Assembly: GCA_021782655.1 (NCBI GenBank)
Contig: JAJXUT010000011.1
Span: 1-38,945 of the forward strand
DNA length: 38,945 bases
Reading direction: 5' to 3'
Source: Deltaproteobacteria bacterium
GTDB taxonomy: Bacteria > Desulfobacterota > Desulfobulbia > Desulfobulbales > VMSU01
Each line of letters starts with the position of its first letter. The first letter of the stretch is position 1. Shown here piece after piece: positions 1-8,146 of this stretch. The notes below the pieces were generated by a model, which made no database searches, was not told the origin of the DNA, and saw only the letters and a program-made list of their open reading frames with translations. Position numbers and translations under genes: made by a program.

Positions 1-368
1 GCTCTTTCGCCCGGGCATCCCGTCTATTTACCTCAGCTCCTAATCCCTGTCAAGAGGATTTTTGCCGCCTCTCGTAACGACTCTCATCAGGTAACGAGGG
101 TGACGGGAAGGCGCCCAACTTAGCCTAACCATCTTCCCTTGTCAACCCACTTTATTTTGAAGGCGTTGAAATATGCAAACCTAGCCGTAGGAGGGGCGGA
201 GCGAAGGATTTCTTTGTTTTTCTCATTTCTTCCACACTTCTTCCCCAATCGGTTATTATACTGCCAAACAAGAGCGAAGGGAACCCGGCGCCGTGGGCGC
301 ACAGCCCGCCCCCCTCTCTCCCACCAGCGCCGCTCAAGGCCGGCGCCCCTAAACCGGAGGACAAAACC
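1..368. other. Gene-free upstream region
   Basis: I see no convincing gene here. Short frames on both strands have no ribosome-binding site and no recognisable protein. The stretch 130-260 is noticeably AT-richer than its surroundings, so a promoter for the gene starting at 369 may lie here, for example a TATACT at 257-262, but no matching -35 box is clear. An SD-like CGGAGGA lies just before 369. Confidence 0.5.
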
Positions 369-719
369 ATGCGCAAGCCACTAGCCACCCTCACCCTGGT
401 CACGCTGCTCGGCCTGGGCCTTAGCAGCCCGGCCCTGGCCCACTGGCGCGGACGGGGGCATTTCGACATCATCCTCGGGCCTCCGATCGGCTGGTCGTAT
501 TACCCGCCACCCCCGCCCCGCTACTATTACGACTATTATCCGCCGCCGGTGGTGATGGCCCCGCCGCCCCAGCAAGTATATATAGAACAGGCCCCCAAGC
601 AGGCGGCCCCGCCTCAGAGCTACTGGTACTACTGCACCAACCCCCAGGGCTACTACCCCACAGTCAAAGAATGCCCGGGCGGCTGGCTCAAGGTAGTGCC
701 CCAACCCACCGCGCCCTAA
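369..719 (+). CDS. Secreted Tyr/Pro-rich small protein, function unknown
   Basis: The 116-residue product begins with a clear Sec signal peptide (basic MRKP, hydrophobic core, cleavage near ALA-HW around residue 24). The mature part is a Tyr/Pro-rich stretch (PPPPPRYYYDYYPPP and similar) followed by a compact tail with two cysteines in the pattern YYCTNPQGYYPTVKECPGGW. I recall this Cys-containing tail from many small exported proteobacterial proteins of unknown function. A strong SD (CGGAGGA) lies 8 bases before the ATG. The gene is 24 bases upstream of a glycine-zipper lipoprotein on the same strand, so the two are probably co-transcribed. The two cysteines could form a disulfide in the envelope. 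A role at the cell surface is inferred only from the signal peptide and neighbours. Confidence 0.8.
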   Translation: MRKPLATLTLVTLLGLGLSSPALAHWRGRGHFDIILGPPIGWSYYPPPPPRYYYDYYPPPVVMAPPPQQVYIEQAPKQAAPPQSYWYYCTNPQGYYPTVKECPGGWLKVVPQPTAP

Positions 720-743
720 CCAATTACCAAGGAGGAACCAGCT

Positions 744-1307
744 ATGAAGACCCCCCCCAAGTCGTGGCGCTTCCTGCCGCTGCTGCTGGCAATCGGCGGC
801 TGCGCCACCATCCCCACCGGCCCCTCGGTGATGGCCCTTCCCGGTTCCGGCAAGAACTTTAGCCAATTCCGGAGCGACGACGCCATGTGCCGGCAATACG
901 CCCAGGAACAGTTGGGTATCACCCCACAACAGAGCGCCGGCCGTAGCGCCGTGGCCAGCGCCGCCACCGGCACCGCCCTGGGGGCCGCCGCCGGGGCGCT
1001 GATGGGCGGCGACCGAGGGGCAGCGGTAGGGGCCGGCGCCGGCCTGCTCATGGGCGGCCTCACCGGCAGCGAGGCGTCCCAGGAATCGGCCTACAACGCC
1101 CAGCATCGCTACAACAACTACTACATCCAGTGCATGTATGCCAACGGGCACCTGGTGCCCATGCCCAGCCACATGCTGATGAAAACCATAGAACCGGAGA
1201 TGACGGCCCCAGTTGCCCCTGCACCCACAGCCCCGACCCCACCCCCAGGGGCCGCCACACCTCCCCCTCCGCCTGGTCAGCCGCCCCAGCCCCCGCCCGG
1301 CTCCTGA
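744..1307 (+). CDS. Glycine-zipper lipoprotein
   Basis: This 187-residue protein has an N-terminal lipoprotein-type signal with a Cys after Gly-Gly at about residue 21 (AIGGCA). A glycine-zipper segment at about residues 72-110 has repeated small-residue spacings (GTALGAAAGALMGG, GAGAGLLMGG). Such zippers pack helices inside or against membranes, as in outer-membrane-associated YMGG/SlyB-like proteins. The C-terminal 40 residues are almost entirely Pro/Ala/Gly/Thr and probably disordered. A near-perfect SD (AAGGAGGA) precedes the ATG. The gene sits between two other exported proteins. Outer-membrane anchoring is inferred; the exact function is unknown. Confidence 0.8.
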   Translation: MKTPPKSWRFLPLLLAIGGCATIPTGPSVMALPGSGKNFSQFRSDDAMCRQYAQEQLGITPQQSAGRSAVASAATGTALGAAAGALMGGDRGAAVGAGAGLLMGGLTGSEASQESAYNAQHRYNNYYIQCMYANGHLVPMPSHMLMKTIEPEMTAPVAPAPTAPTPPPGAATPPPPPGQPPQPPPGS

Positions 1308-1525
1308 CCGGCTCCCGCCGCCTCGCCCTTGCCTCCCAAACATGCCGGGGCGGCCAGTATCAACCAGCGCGGCACGCCGCGCATCTCCTGGAGCGGGCAG
1401 GGGAAAGATTTGCTCCCGCCCCGGAGGGCCTCTGTTCGACCACCCCGCGTTCTGAGCCGGGCAGAGGAATTTTGCGATCAACGGGCCACGCAAGGCCCTC
1501 TCAACAACCCTATGGAGGAACCACC

Positions 1526-2077
1526 ATGAACAAGAAATTAAAGCTGTTAGCCGCGCTCATCACCATCTCCGCCGCCGGCCTCCTCTCCCAACCGGCGGCA
1601 AGCCTGGCCGCCGACTCCGCCCCCCCGCCGCCCATGGCAGGCGCCGGGCCGGGAATGGGGCCAGGCATGATGGGCGGCCCCGGCATGGGCATGAAGGGGC
1701 CGGGGATGGAAGGGCGCTTCGGCAAGGCCCTGGGGCTCTCCGCCGAGCAGAAGGCAAAGATCAAGGCCGTCCGCGAGGCGGGCTGGAAGACCTGCGAGCC
1801 ACTCCGCAAGAGCCTGTTTGAGACCCAGAAAAAGATCGAGGCCGCCATAAAAGCCACCCCCTTTGATGAAAACGCGGTCCGTTCCCTAGCCCAAAGCGAG
1901 TCCGACACCAGGGTCAACCTGGAGGTGACCCGGGCCCAGACCAGAAGTCAGATCTACGCCATCCTCACTCCCGAACAGCAGCGGAAGCTGGACCAACTCA
2001 TGGCCGAGCGCCGCGGGCCGGGGATGCCGCACTGCCGCTGCCGGAAAAATCCGCCGGCGGCGGGCCAGGGTTCTTGA
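1526..2077 (+). CDS. Spy/CpxP-like periplasmic chaperone
   Basis: The 183-residue protein carries a signal peptide (MNKKLKLLAALI, cleavage near SLAADS) and then a Gly/Met/Pro-rich segment with repeated GPGM motifs. The helical domain has two LTxxQ-type elements, LGLSAEQKAKI and ILTPEQQRKL. These motifs mark the Spy/CpxP family of periplasmic anti-aggregation chaperones that respond to envelope stress. The methionine-rich linker is also reminiscent of metal-responsive relatives such as CnrX and ZraP, so metal binding is possible but unproven. The start was placed at 1526 because GGAGG lies 7 bases upstream and the signal peptide begins there, although the frame is open further upstream. A strong terminator follows immediately. 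Confidence 0.85.
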   Translation: MNKKLKLLAALITISAAGLLSQPAASLAADSAPPPPMAGAGPGMGPGMMGGPGMGMKGPGMEGRFGKALGLSAEQKAKIKAVREAGWKTCEPLRKSLFETQKKIEAAIKATPFDENAVRSLAQSESDTRVNLEVTRAQTRSQIYAILTPEQQRKLDQLMAERRGPGMPHCRCRKNPPAAGQGS

Positions 2078-2122
2078 CAAGCCTCCGTCCGGCGGAATAC
2101 GCTTAAACAGCGATTCCACCCT

Positions 2123-2170
2123 CCGGCCCTGGCCCGGGAAGCCCCGCCTTCCCGCCAGGGCCGGTTTTTT
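2123..2170 (+). terminator. Strong intrinsic terminator after the Spy-like gene
   Basis: Two perfect 11-base arms (CCGGCCCTGGC at 2123-2133 and GCCAGGGCCGG at 2154-2164) enclose a second inverted repeat (CGGGAAG/CTTCCCG). Six T residues follow at 2165-2170. This is a textbook rho-independent terminator on the plus strand. It separates the three small envelope genes from the exporter genes. Confidence 0.92.
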
Positions 2171-2204
2171 GATCCGATCCACGCATCCCCGACCAAGGAT
2201 CCGC

Positions 2205-3548
2205 ATGAAGCCCATTATCCGTAATCTTCTCCTGGCCCTGGCCATCATCCTGGCCGGCTGGTTCGTCTGGCATCTGCGCCGACCACCGGCCAACCTTACC
2301 AGCTTCCGCACCGACAAGATCAGCCGAGGCGACCTCCTGGTCTCGATCAGCGCCACCGGCACCGTCGAACCAGAGGACGTGATCGACGTGGGTGCCCAGG
2401 TGGCGGGCCAGATCGTCGGCTTCGGCAAGGACGCCCAGGGCAAGGTGATCGACTACGGCTCCAACGTCAACGAAGGCACGGTCCTGGCCCGGATCGACGA
2501 CTCGGTCTATCGCGCCCAGACCGACCAGGCCCAGGCCCAGTACGAGGCGGCCCTGGCCAACTTAAAGCGCCTTCAGGCCGACCTCGGTCAGTACCAGGCC
2601 AAGCTCCAACAGACCCAGGCCGACTGGAACCGGGCCCAAAAACTCGGCCACTCCAAGGCCCTCTCCCAAGCCGCCTACGACAGCTACCGTAGCGCCTTCG
2701 AGACCGCCAAGTCGGCCCTGGCGGTGGCCCAGGCCGCCATCACCCAGGGTCAGGCCCAGGCCAACCAGGCCCAGGCCAACCTCAAGGCGGCGCACCGCAA
2801 CCTCGACTACTGCACCATCAAGAGCCCGGTAAACGGGGTGATCATCGACCGCCGGGTCAACATCGGCCAGACCGTGGTCGCCAGCCTCAACGCCCCCAGT
2901 CTCTTCCTGCTCGCCAACGACTTGCGGAAGATGCAGGTCTGGGTGGCGGTCAACGAGGCGGACATCGGCAAGATCCACCAAGGCATCCCGGTGTCGTTCA
3001 CGGTGGACGCCTTCCCCAACCAGACCTTCACCGGCGAGGTGCACAAAGTGCGGCTCAACGCCTCCATGACCCAGAACGTGGTCACCTACACGGTGGAAAT
3101 CAGCACCGACAACAGCAGCGGACGACTGCTCCCCTACCTCACCGCCAACGTGCGCTTCGAACTTGACCGCCGCCAAGGGGTGCTCATGGCCCCCAACGCC
3201 GCCCTGCGCTGGAAACCGTCCCCCGAGGAGATCGACCCCGCCTTCGGCAAGCACAAGGAAGACCAACGGCCAACCGGCCCCCAGAAGGGCGAATCGCCCG
3301 CTACGGCCAACACCAATGACTCCCCAAAAACAGGGAAGATTTGGCTGCTCGGGCCTAACAACCTGGCCCGGCCACTCAAGGTGGCGATCGGCCAGACCGA
3401 CGGGGTAATGACCGAGGTTAGCGGCAAGGAGGTTGAGGAAGGCAAGGAGATCATCACCGGGGTTGAGGCCCAGAGCCAGGGCAAGGAGACGGCCAGCAAC
3501 CCCTTCACCCCCAAATTCAGGTTCGGGAAAAAACCCGACAAGCCGTAA
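2205..3548 (+). CDS. macA: MacA-type periplasmic adaptor (HlyD family)
   Basis: This is the periplasmic membrane-fusion subunit of a tripartite ABC exporter. The 447-residue protein starts with one transmembrane anchor (IIRNLLLALAIILAGWFVW). It continues with a split lipoyl/barrel-sandwich region (GTVEPEDVIDVGAQVAGQI and, after the hairpin, KSPVNGVIIDRRVNIGQTV). Between these lies a long Ala/Gln-rich coiled-coil hairpin at about residues 100-200, which should dock on the outer-membrane factor. A beta-barrel and membrane-proximal domain follow. A Pro/Lys/Gly-rich insertion lies at about residues 345-380. The ATG at 2205 was chosen over an upstream TTG because AAGGAT precedes it and the anchor follows directly. 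It is 5 bases upstream of the ATPase gene. Its substrate is unknown; MacA relatives serve macrolides, peptides or lipids. Confidence 0.9.
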   Translation: MKPIIRNLLLALAIILAGWFVWHLRRPPANLTSFRTDKISRGDLLVSISATGTVEPEDVIDVGAQVAGQIVGFGKDAQGKVIDYGSNVNEGTVLARIDDSVYRAQTDQAQAQYEAALANLKRLQADLGQYQAKLQQTQADWNRAQKLGHSKALSQAAYDSYRSAFETAKSALAVAQAAITQGQAQANQAQANLKAAHRNLDYCTIKSPVNGVIIDRRVNIGQTVVASLNAPSLFLLANDLRKMQVWVAVNEADIGKIHQGIPVSFTVDAFPNQTFTGEVHKVRLNASMTQNVVTYTVEISTDNSSGRLLPYLTANVRFELDRRQGVLMAPNAALRWKPSPEEIDPAFGKHKEDQRPTGPQKGESPATANTNDSPKTGKIWLLGPNNLARPLKVAIGQTDGVMTEVSGKEVEEGKEIITGVEAQSQGKETASNPFTPKFRFGKKPDKP

Positions 3549-3553
3549 CCGCC

Positions 3554-4273
3554 ATGCAACTGATCGAGCTTAACCGCATCGACAAGACCTATCACATGGG
3601 CGACTTCGAGGTGCAGGTGCTAAAGGACATCACCATGGCGATCGGCGAGGGGGAAATGGTCGCCCTGATGGGGGCCTCGGGCTCCGGCAAGAGCACCCTG
3701 ATGAACATCCTGGGCTGCCTGGATCGACCCACCAGCGGCGAGTACTGGCTGGACGGCGAGGAGGTCTCCCGGCTGTCCCTGGATCAACGCGCCCTGCTGC
3801 GCAACGGCAAGATCGGCTTCGTCTTTCAGAACTTCAACCTCCTGCCCCGCACCTCGGCCCTGGACAACGTCGCCATGCCGCTCTCCTACGCCCAGGACAA
3901 CCCCTCCGAGCGGGAGGCGCGGCTCCGGGCCAAGGAGATGCTAGAGCGGGTGGGACTGGGCGAACGCATCGACCACGAACCCTCCAAGCTCTCCGGCGGC
4001 CAGCAGCAGCGGGTGGCCATCGCCCGGGCGCTCATCAACCGGCCCCGGATCCTGTTCGCCGACGAGCCGACCGGCAACCTCGACTCCCGCACCAGCGTCG
4101 AGGTGCTCCACATGTTCCAGCGCCTAAACCAGGAGGACGGGGTCACCATCATCCTGGTGACCCATGACCCCAACGTGGCCCACTACGCCCAGCGGGTGAT
4201 CCACATCCACGACGGCCAGATCGCCTCCGGCATCTATGACGCCCAGACTCCGAAGGAGGAGGGCCAGGCATGA
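3554..4273 (+). CDS. ABC exporter ATPase, MacB/LolD type
   Basis: The 239-residue nucleotide-binding subunit has every ABC hallmark. These are Walker A GASGSGKST (about residues 40-48), Q-loop FVFQNFNLLP, signature LSGGQQQRVAIARAL, Walker B ILFADEPTGNLD, and the switch histidine in ILVTHD. The sequence belongs to the MacB/LolD/FtsE branch that energises FtsX-type permeases. In classical MacB the ATPase and permease are one polypeptide. Here they are separate genes joined by an ATGA overlap at 4270-4273, which implies translational coupling. The protein should act on the cytoplasmic face of the inner membrane with the permease and the MacA-like adaptor. Confidence 0.93.
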   Translation: MQLIELNRIDKTYHMGDFEVQVLKDITMAIGEGEMVALMGASGSGKSTLMNILGCLDRPTSGEYWLDGEEVSRLSLDQRALLRNGKIGFVFQNFNLLPRTSALDNVAMPLSYAQDNPSEREARLRAKEMLERVGLGERIDHEPSKLSGGQQQRVAIARALINRPRILFADEPTGNLDSRTSVEVLHMFQRLNQEDGVTIILVTHDPNVAHYAQRVIHIHDGQIASGIYDAQTPKEEGQA

Positions 4274-5640
4274 GACTATACCGCACCCTGCGCCTGGCCC
4301 TGCGGGCCCTGACCCGCAACCCCCTGCGGGCCCTGCTCACCACCCTGGGCATCGTCATCGGGGTGGGAGCGGTAATCGCCATGATGGAGATCGGCACCGG
4401 CTCCTCCACCGCCATCAAGAAAACCATCGCCAGCATGGGGGCCAACGTCCTCCTCATCCTGCCCGGCACGGCGGCCAGCGGCGGGGTAAGCTTCGGGATG
4501 GGCAGCGTCAACACCCTCTCCCCGGACGACTGCACCGCCATCGCCCGCGAGTGCCCCTCGGTCAGGAGCGCCGCCCCCATCGTCCGGGCCCGGGCCCAGC
4601 TCGTTTATGGCAACCGCAACTGGGTGCCGAACCTGATGGACGGCACCACCCCCTCCTTCCTTAACATCCGCGACCTAAACAACCTGAGCGAGGGCGAGCC
4701 CTTCACCGAGCGCGACATCCTAAACGGCAACCGGGTCTGTCTCTTGGGGCCGACCATCGTTAGGGAGCTGTTTCAAGGCGAATCGCCGATCGGCAAGGAG
4801 ATTAGGGTAAAAAACGTCAGCTTCCGGGTGGTGGGGGTGCTGCCCGCCAAGGGGGCCAACATGATGGGCATGGATCAAGACGACATCCTGCTCGCCCCCT
4901 GGACCACCATCAAGTACCGGGTCACCGGCTCCACCCTTTCCAACGCCAACCAGAGCGCCGCTAGTTCCGCCACCAACACAGTAAACAGCCTAAGCAACCT
5001 CTACCCCGGCACCGCGTCCGACCTCTACCCGGCCACCTCGGACGTGCAGGCCGCCGACAACCCCATGCCGGTGCGCTTCGCCACCGTGGACCAGATCCTG
5101 GCCTCGGCCATCAGCACCGAGGAGATACAAAACGCCATCCGCCAGATCTCCGCCCTTCTGCACGAACGCCACCACATCCGGGAGGGCGAGCCCGACGACT
5201 TCAACATCCGGGACATGACCGAGATGACCAAGACCCTGACCTCCACCACCACCCTGATGGGCAACCTGCTCCTGTGCGTGGCCATGATCTCGCTGGTGGT
5301 GGGCGGGGTGGGGATCATGAACATCATGCTGGTGTCGGTAACCGAGCGCACCCGGGAGATCGGCCTGCGCATGGCGGTGGGCGCCCGGCCCAGCGACATC
5401 CTCCGCCAGTTCCTGGTGGAGGCCATCGTTCTCTGCTTAAGCGGCGGGGCCCTGGGCATCCTGCTGGGACACGGGGGATCGACGCTGGTCGCCCTCCTCC
5501 TCCACTGGCCGGTACAGACCTCGCCCGCCGCCATCGTCACCGCAGTGGCGGTCTCCGTCACCCTAGGACTGGCCTTCGGCTTCTATCCGGCCTGGAAGGC
5601 CTCCCGCCTAGACCCCATCGAGGCTCTGCGCTATGAATAA
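4270..5640 (+). CDS. FtsX/MacB-type ABC permease
   Basis: The 456-residue integral membrane subunit has the MacB arrangement. An N-terminal transmembrane helix (NPLRALLTTLGIVIGVGAVIAM) is followed by a periplasmic core of about 270 residues. Three C-terminal helices follow (about residues 335-450), including the conserved SVTERTREIGLRMAVGA loop typical of FtsX domains. The periplasmic part holds a Ser/Asn/Thr-rich insertion at about residues 225-260 that is longer than I expect for the family. The start overlaps the ATPase stop (ATGA). It probably works as a homodimer in mechanotransmission, moving substrate from the periplasm to the outer-membrane factor. The stop codon lies in the left arm of a dispersed inverted-repeat element. 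Confidence 0.92.
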   Translation: MRLYRTLRLALRALTRNPLRALLTTLGIVIGVGAVIAMMEIGTGSSTAIKKTIASMGANVLLILPGTAASGGVSFGMGSVNTLSPDDCTAIARECPSVRSAAPIVRARAQLVYGNRNWVPNLMDGTTPSFLNIRDLNNLSEGEPFTERDILNGNRVCLLGPTIVRELFQGESPIGKEIRVKNVSFRVVGVLPAKGANMMGMDQDDILLAPWTTIKYRVTGSTLSNANQSAASSATNTVNSLSNLYPGTASDLYPATSDVQAADNPMPVRFATVDQILASAISTEEIQNAIRQISALLHERHHIREGEPDDFNIRDMTEMTKTLTSTTTLMGNLLLCVAMISLVVGGVGIMNIMLVSVTERTREIGLRMAVGARPSDILRQFLVEAIVLCLSGGALGILLGHGGSTLVALLLHWPVQTSPAAIVTAVAVSVTLGLAFGFYPAWKASRLDPIEALRYE

Positions 5641-5722
5641 TGGCGCCCAAAACGCGACCCGCGCCTTGGATAACGGCCCTTTTGCTTAGCCCATCGGCTA
5701 CCTTTTGGCGAGATCATCATCA
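5638..5722. repeat. Dispersed inverted-repeat element, copy 1 (degenerate)
   Basis: The right part (about 5673-5722) matches 27042-27086 closely. Both read CGGCCCTTTTGCT, then CGGCTACCTTTTG, then CGAGATCATCA, with small indels. The left part, AATGGCGCCCAAAACGCG near 5639, resembles the left arm GATGGCGTCGCAAAAA at 26945. The ends therefore form an imperfect inverted repeat. It overlaps the permease stop codon and fills the gap before the outer-membrane-factor gene. Confidence 0.6.
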
Positions 5723-7171
5723 ATGAATAGACATCGCATCTCCACCCGCTGCCCTCTCGCCCTGCTGCTTGGCGCAAGCCTCCTGGCTGGCTGCGCCGTC
5801 GGCCCCGACTACCAGCCGCCCCAGGCCGAGGTGCCGACCAAGTGGTCGAACCAGGAACAAAAGCCCCCCGCCTCCGGGGAGGCGGCCAGGGTGAGCGACC
5901 AGGAGCTTGGCCGCTGGTGGGAGACCTTCCGCGACCCGACCCTGACCGCGCTTGAAAAACGGGCCTTGAAGTCAAACCTCGACCTCAAGCTGGCCGCGGC
6001 CCGCATCGAACAGGCCCGGGCTTTGCGGCTTATGGCCGGGGCCAACCTGGGGCCAGGCCTGGAGACCAGCTCCCAGTTCCGCCAGAGCCGGTCGCTGTCT
6101 AGCCCGCTTGTCCCCGGCGGCGGGGCGGCAACGATCGGCAACCAGTTCCAGGCCGGTTTCGACGCCAGTTGGGAGCTCGACCTCTTCGGCGGTCTGCGCC
6201 GGGGGGTGGAGGCGGCGGACGCCGATCTCCTGGCCGCCGCCCAGGCGAGTCTAAGCGCCCAAGTCAGCCTGACCGCCGAGGTGGCCCGCGACTATCTCGA
6301 TCTGCGGGCACTGCAACAGGGCATCATCAGCACCAAGGGTGAGATCGCGGCCGAGAAGCAGACGGTAGAGTTGACCCGCCAGTTATTCAAAGCCGGGTTC
6401 AACAGCCGCCTGGACGTGGAGACCGCCGAGGCCCAGTTAGCTAACCGCCGGGCCCTGCTGCCGCCCTTGCAGGCGGCGGCCCAGCAGGCCATGCACGGGC
6501 TGGCCACCCTGCTAGGCCTAGAGCCGGAGGCCCTGACCACCGAATTGTCCCCCGCCGCCGCCCTGCCCGAACCGCCGTCCACCCCACCCGCCGGGCTGCC
6601 CTCCGACCTCCTGCGCCGCCGGCCCGACATCCGCCAGGCCGAGGCCAACATCCACGCCGCCACCGCCCGGATCGGGGTCGCCGAGGCCGATCTCTTCCCT
6701 AAGCTCAACCTTACCGGCGCCATCAGTCTCCAGGGCGACGCCATCAACTCCTGGTTCAACTGGACTAACCGCCTCTGGTCGTTGGGGCCGGCGGCCAGTT
6801 GGCAGCTCTTCGATAGCGGCCGAATCAAGGCCAACGTCATGCAGCAGCAGAGCGTCAAGGATCAAAGCCTTATCGCCTACCGGCAGACGGTGCTCTCCGC
6901 CCTGCAGGAGGTAGAGGACGCCCTGGTGGCGGTCAACCGGGAACGGGAACACCAGCAGGCGCTACGGCAGGCCAAGGAGGCGGATCAAAGGGCACTGAAC
7001 CTGGCCCGGCACCTTTACACCGCCGGCCAGACCGATTTCACAAGCGTCCTCCTGGCGGAGCAGACCCTCTACGCCGCAGACGACGCCCTAACCCAAAGCA
7101 CCAAGGCCCTGGCCACCAACCTGGTCGCCCTCTACAAGGCCCTGGGCGGCGGCTGGCAGACAAGCGGCTGA
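5723..7171 (+). CDS. Outer-membrane efflux lipoprotein (TolC/NodT/OprM type)
   Basis: The 482-residue protein begins with a lipoprotein signal whose lipobox is LLAGC (Cys at about residue 25), followed by VGPDYQPP, the standard opening of NodT-family outer-membrane factors. Two OEP repeats follow, each rich in Ala/Gln/Leu/Arg helices that build the periplasmic tunnel. The conserved LRRRPDIRQAEANIHAATARIGVAEADLFP segment (about residues 295-325) opens the second repeat. The ATG at 5723 was chosen over an upstream TTG because the signal peptide starts there. As the last gene after the adaptor, ATPase and permease, it should be the outer-membrane exit duct of the same exporter. An intergenic repeat separates it from the permease. 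Confidence 0.93.
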   Translation: MNRHRISTRCPLALLLGASLLAGCAVGPDYQPPQAEVPTKWSNQEQKPPASGEAARVSDQELGRWWETFRDPTLTALEKRALKSNLDLKLAAARIEQARALRLMAGANLGPGLETSSQFRQSRSLSSPLVPGGGAATIGNQFQAGFDASWELDLFGGLRRGVEAADADLLAAAQASLSAQVSLTAEVARDYLDLRALQQGIISTKGEIAAEKQTVELTRQLFKAGFNSRLDVETAEAQLANRRALLPPLQAAAQQAMHGLATLLGLEPEALTTELSPAAALPEPPSTPPAGLPSDLLRRRPDIRQAEANIHAATARIGVAEADLFPKLNLTGAISLQGDAINSWFNWTNRLWSLGPAASWQLFDSGRIKANVMQQQSVKDQSLIAYRQTVLSALQEVEDALVAVNREREHQQALRQAKEADQRALNLARHLYTAGQTDFTSVLLAEQTLYAADDALTQSTKALATNLVALYKALGGGWQTSG

Positions 7172-7296
7172 CCTGGCACTAATTTGGTTGACATCTCGGC
7201 ACCTCGCATGTAGTAAAAAGGTATCCTCTTGAAAATGATGGTGTTACCGAATCAGGCGCGCCCAACTTCAAGGCCGCCCGCCGGAAACTCTCCTGG

Positions 7297-8004
7297 ATGC
7301 CAACCCTCGCCCCGGCGCCGAACATGACCAACGAATCACCTCTACCGGAAGACCCCATCAACCGCCGGGATAATTTCCGGATCGACAACGTTCTGCCCAT
7401 CTCCATCCGCAAGCTCGCCGGTCAACCCCGGCCCACGGCCCATCTCATCCCCATCGCCGTTGGCGGCAGCGGTTCCCTCACCCAAGACGGCTCGTTCATC
7501 TCCGCCTTTAATGAGCCTAATCCTATCCTGTCCCTGACCTTAATCGAGTTGAGGTCCAAGCTCGATCTGCTCCTAAACGCCGCCCACCCGGAGGGCGACC
7601 GGCGTCCCAACGACAACGGCCCGGCCCTGCTGACCCTGGGCCAGTTGGTGGCCCAGCTCAACCGCCAGGCCGACCAGCTCTTAAATCTGAACCGCCAGGC
7701 CCGCGCCGACGAACGGGTGCAAATCGAGGCGGTCAACTTGAGCGCCAGCGGAATAAAGCTGCTGACCGACGAGGTGCTGGAGGCCAACGATCCGGTGGAG
7801 GTGAGGATCTTCATCAACCTGCGGGAACCATTCTGGGTGGTGGCCGGGGGCACGGTAGTCCGGGCCCAACTCCTGTCCTCCGGGCGACGGGAGGTGGCAA
7901 TCGACTTCACCGGGATCAGCGAGACGGTGAGCGACGAGCTGTCCCGCTATGCCCTGCTCTGCCAGAAACAACAGATCATCGCCCGCCGGGGGGCGCCCTC
8001 CTGA
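7297..8004 (+). CDS. PilZ-domain c-di-GMP receptor, helical-insert (tPilZ-like) type
   Basis: The 235-residue protein has the two c-di-GMP-binding signatures of PilZ domains. RxxxR is R24-D-N-F-R28 and NxSxxG is N147-LSAS-G152. In ordinary PilZ domains these are only about 20-30 residues apart. Here about 120 residues lie between them, and that insert is predicted helical with heptad-like Leu spacing (LRSKLDLLLN, LVAQLNRQADQLLNLNRQ). That matches the tetrameric-PilZ type known from Xanthomonas, where long helices drive oligomerisation; the assignment is inference. There is no signal peptide or membrane segment. The neighbours downstream are motA and motB, so control of the flagellar motor by c-di-GMP is the natural hypothesis. 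The start is uncertain (ATG 7297 or 7324), as neither has a clear SD. Confidence 0.82.
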   Translation: MPTLAPAPNMTNESPLPEDPINRRDNFRIDNVLPISIRKLAGQPRPTAHLIPIAVGGSGSLTQDGSFISAFNEPNPILSLTLIELRSKLDLLLNAAHPEGDRRPNDNGPALLTLGQLVAQLNRQADQLLNLNRQARADERVQIEAVNLSASGIKLLTDEVLEANDPVEVRIFINLREPFWVVAGGTVVRAQLLSSGRREVAIDFTGISETVSDELSRYALLCQKQQIIARRGAPS

Positions 8005-8129
8005 CCGCCCCGGCCTGTGGTCCCCGAGCACACCGATGCCCGTCGTGCTCGACGCTACCCACCCGCATCCTGACCGGTCTGAATCCAACCGTGACGCCAG
8101 GGCCACGGCTCCACGCCAGCCACTCATTT

Positions 8130-8136
8130 AAGGTGA
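8130..8136 (+). promoter_or_regulatory. Ribosome-binding site of motA
   Basis: AAGGTGA lies 10 bases before the ATG at 8147 and fixes that start. The 142 bases between the PilZ gene and this site contain no other gene that I can support. Confidence 0.6.
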
Positions 8137-8146
8137 CCAAGACGTC

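Noticed and set aside
1398-1436. GC-rich hairpin between the glycine-zipper and Spy-like genes
   Set aside because: The arms are imperfect and no T-run follows; chance pairing is likely at this GC content.
7174-7188. Possible sigma54 (-24/-12) promoter TGGCAC-N5 before the PilZ gene
   Set aside because: The GG at -24 is present but the -12 GC reads GT and the preceding T is missing. A TTGACA at 7188-7193 has only a poor -10 box (TAGTAA), so neither is reported as a promoter.
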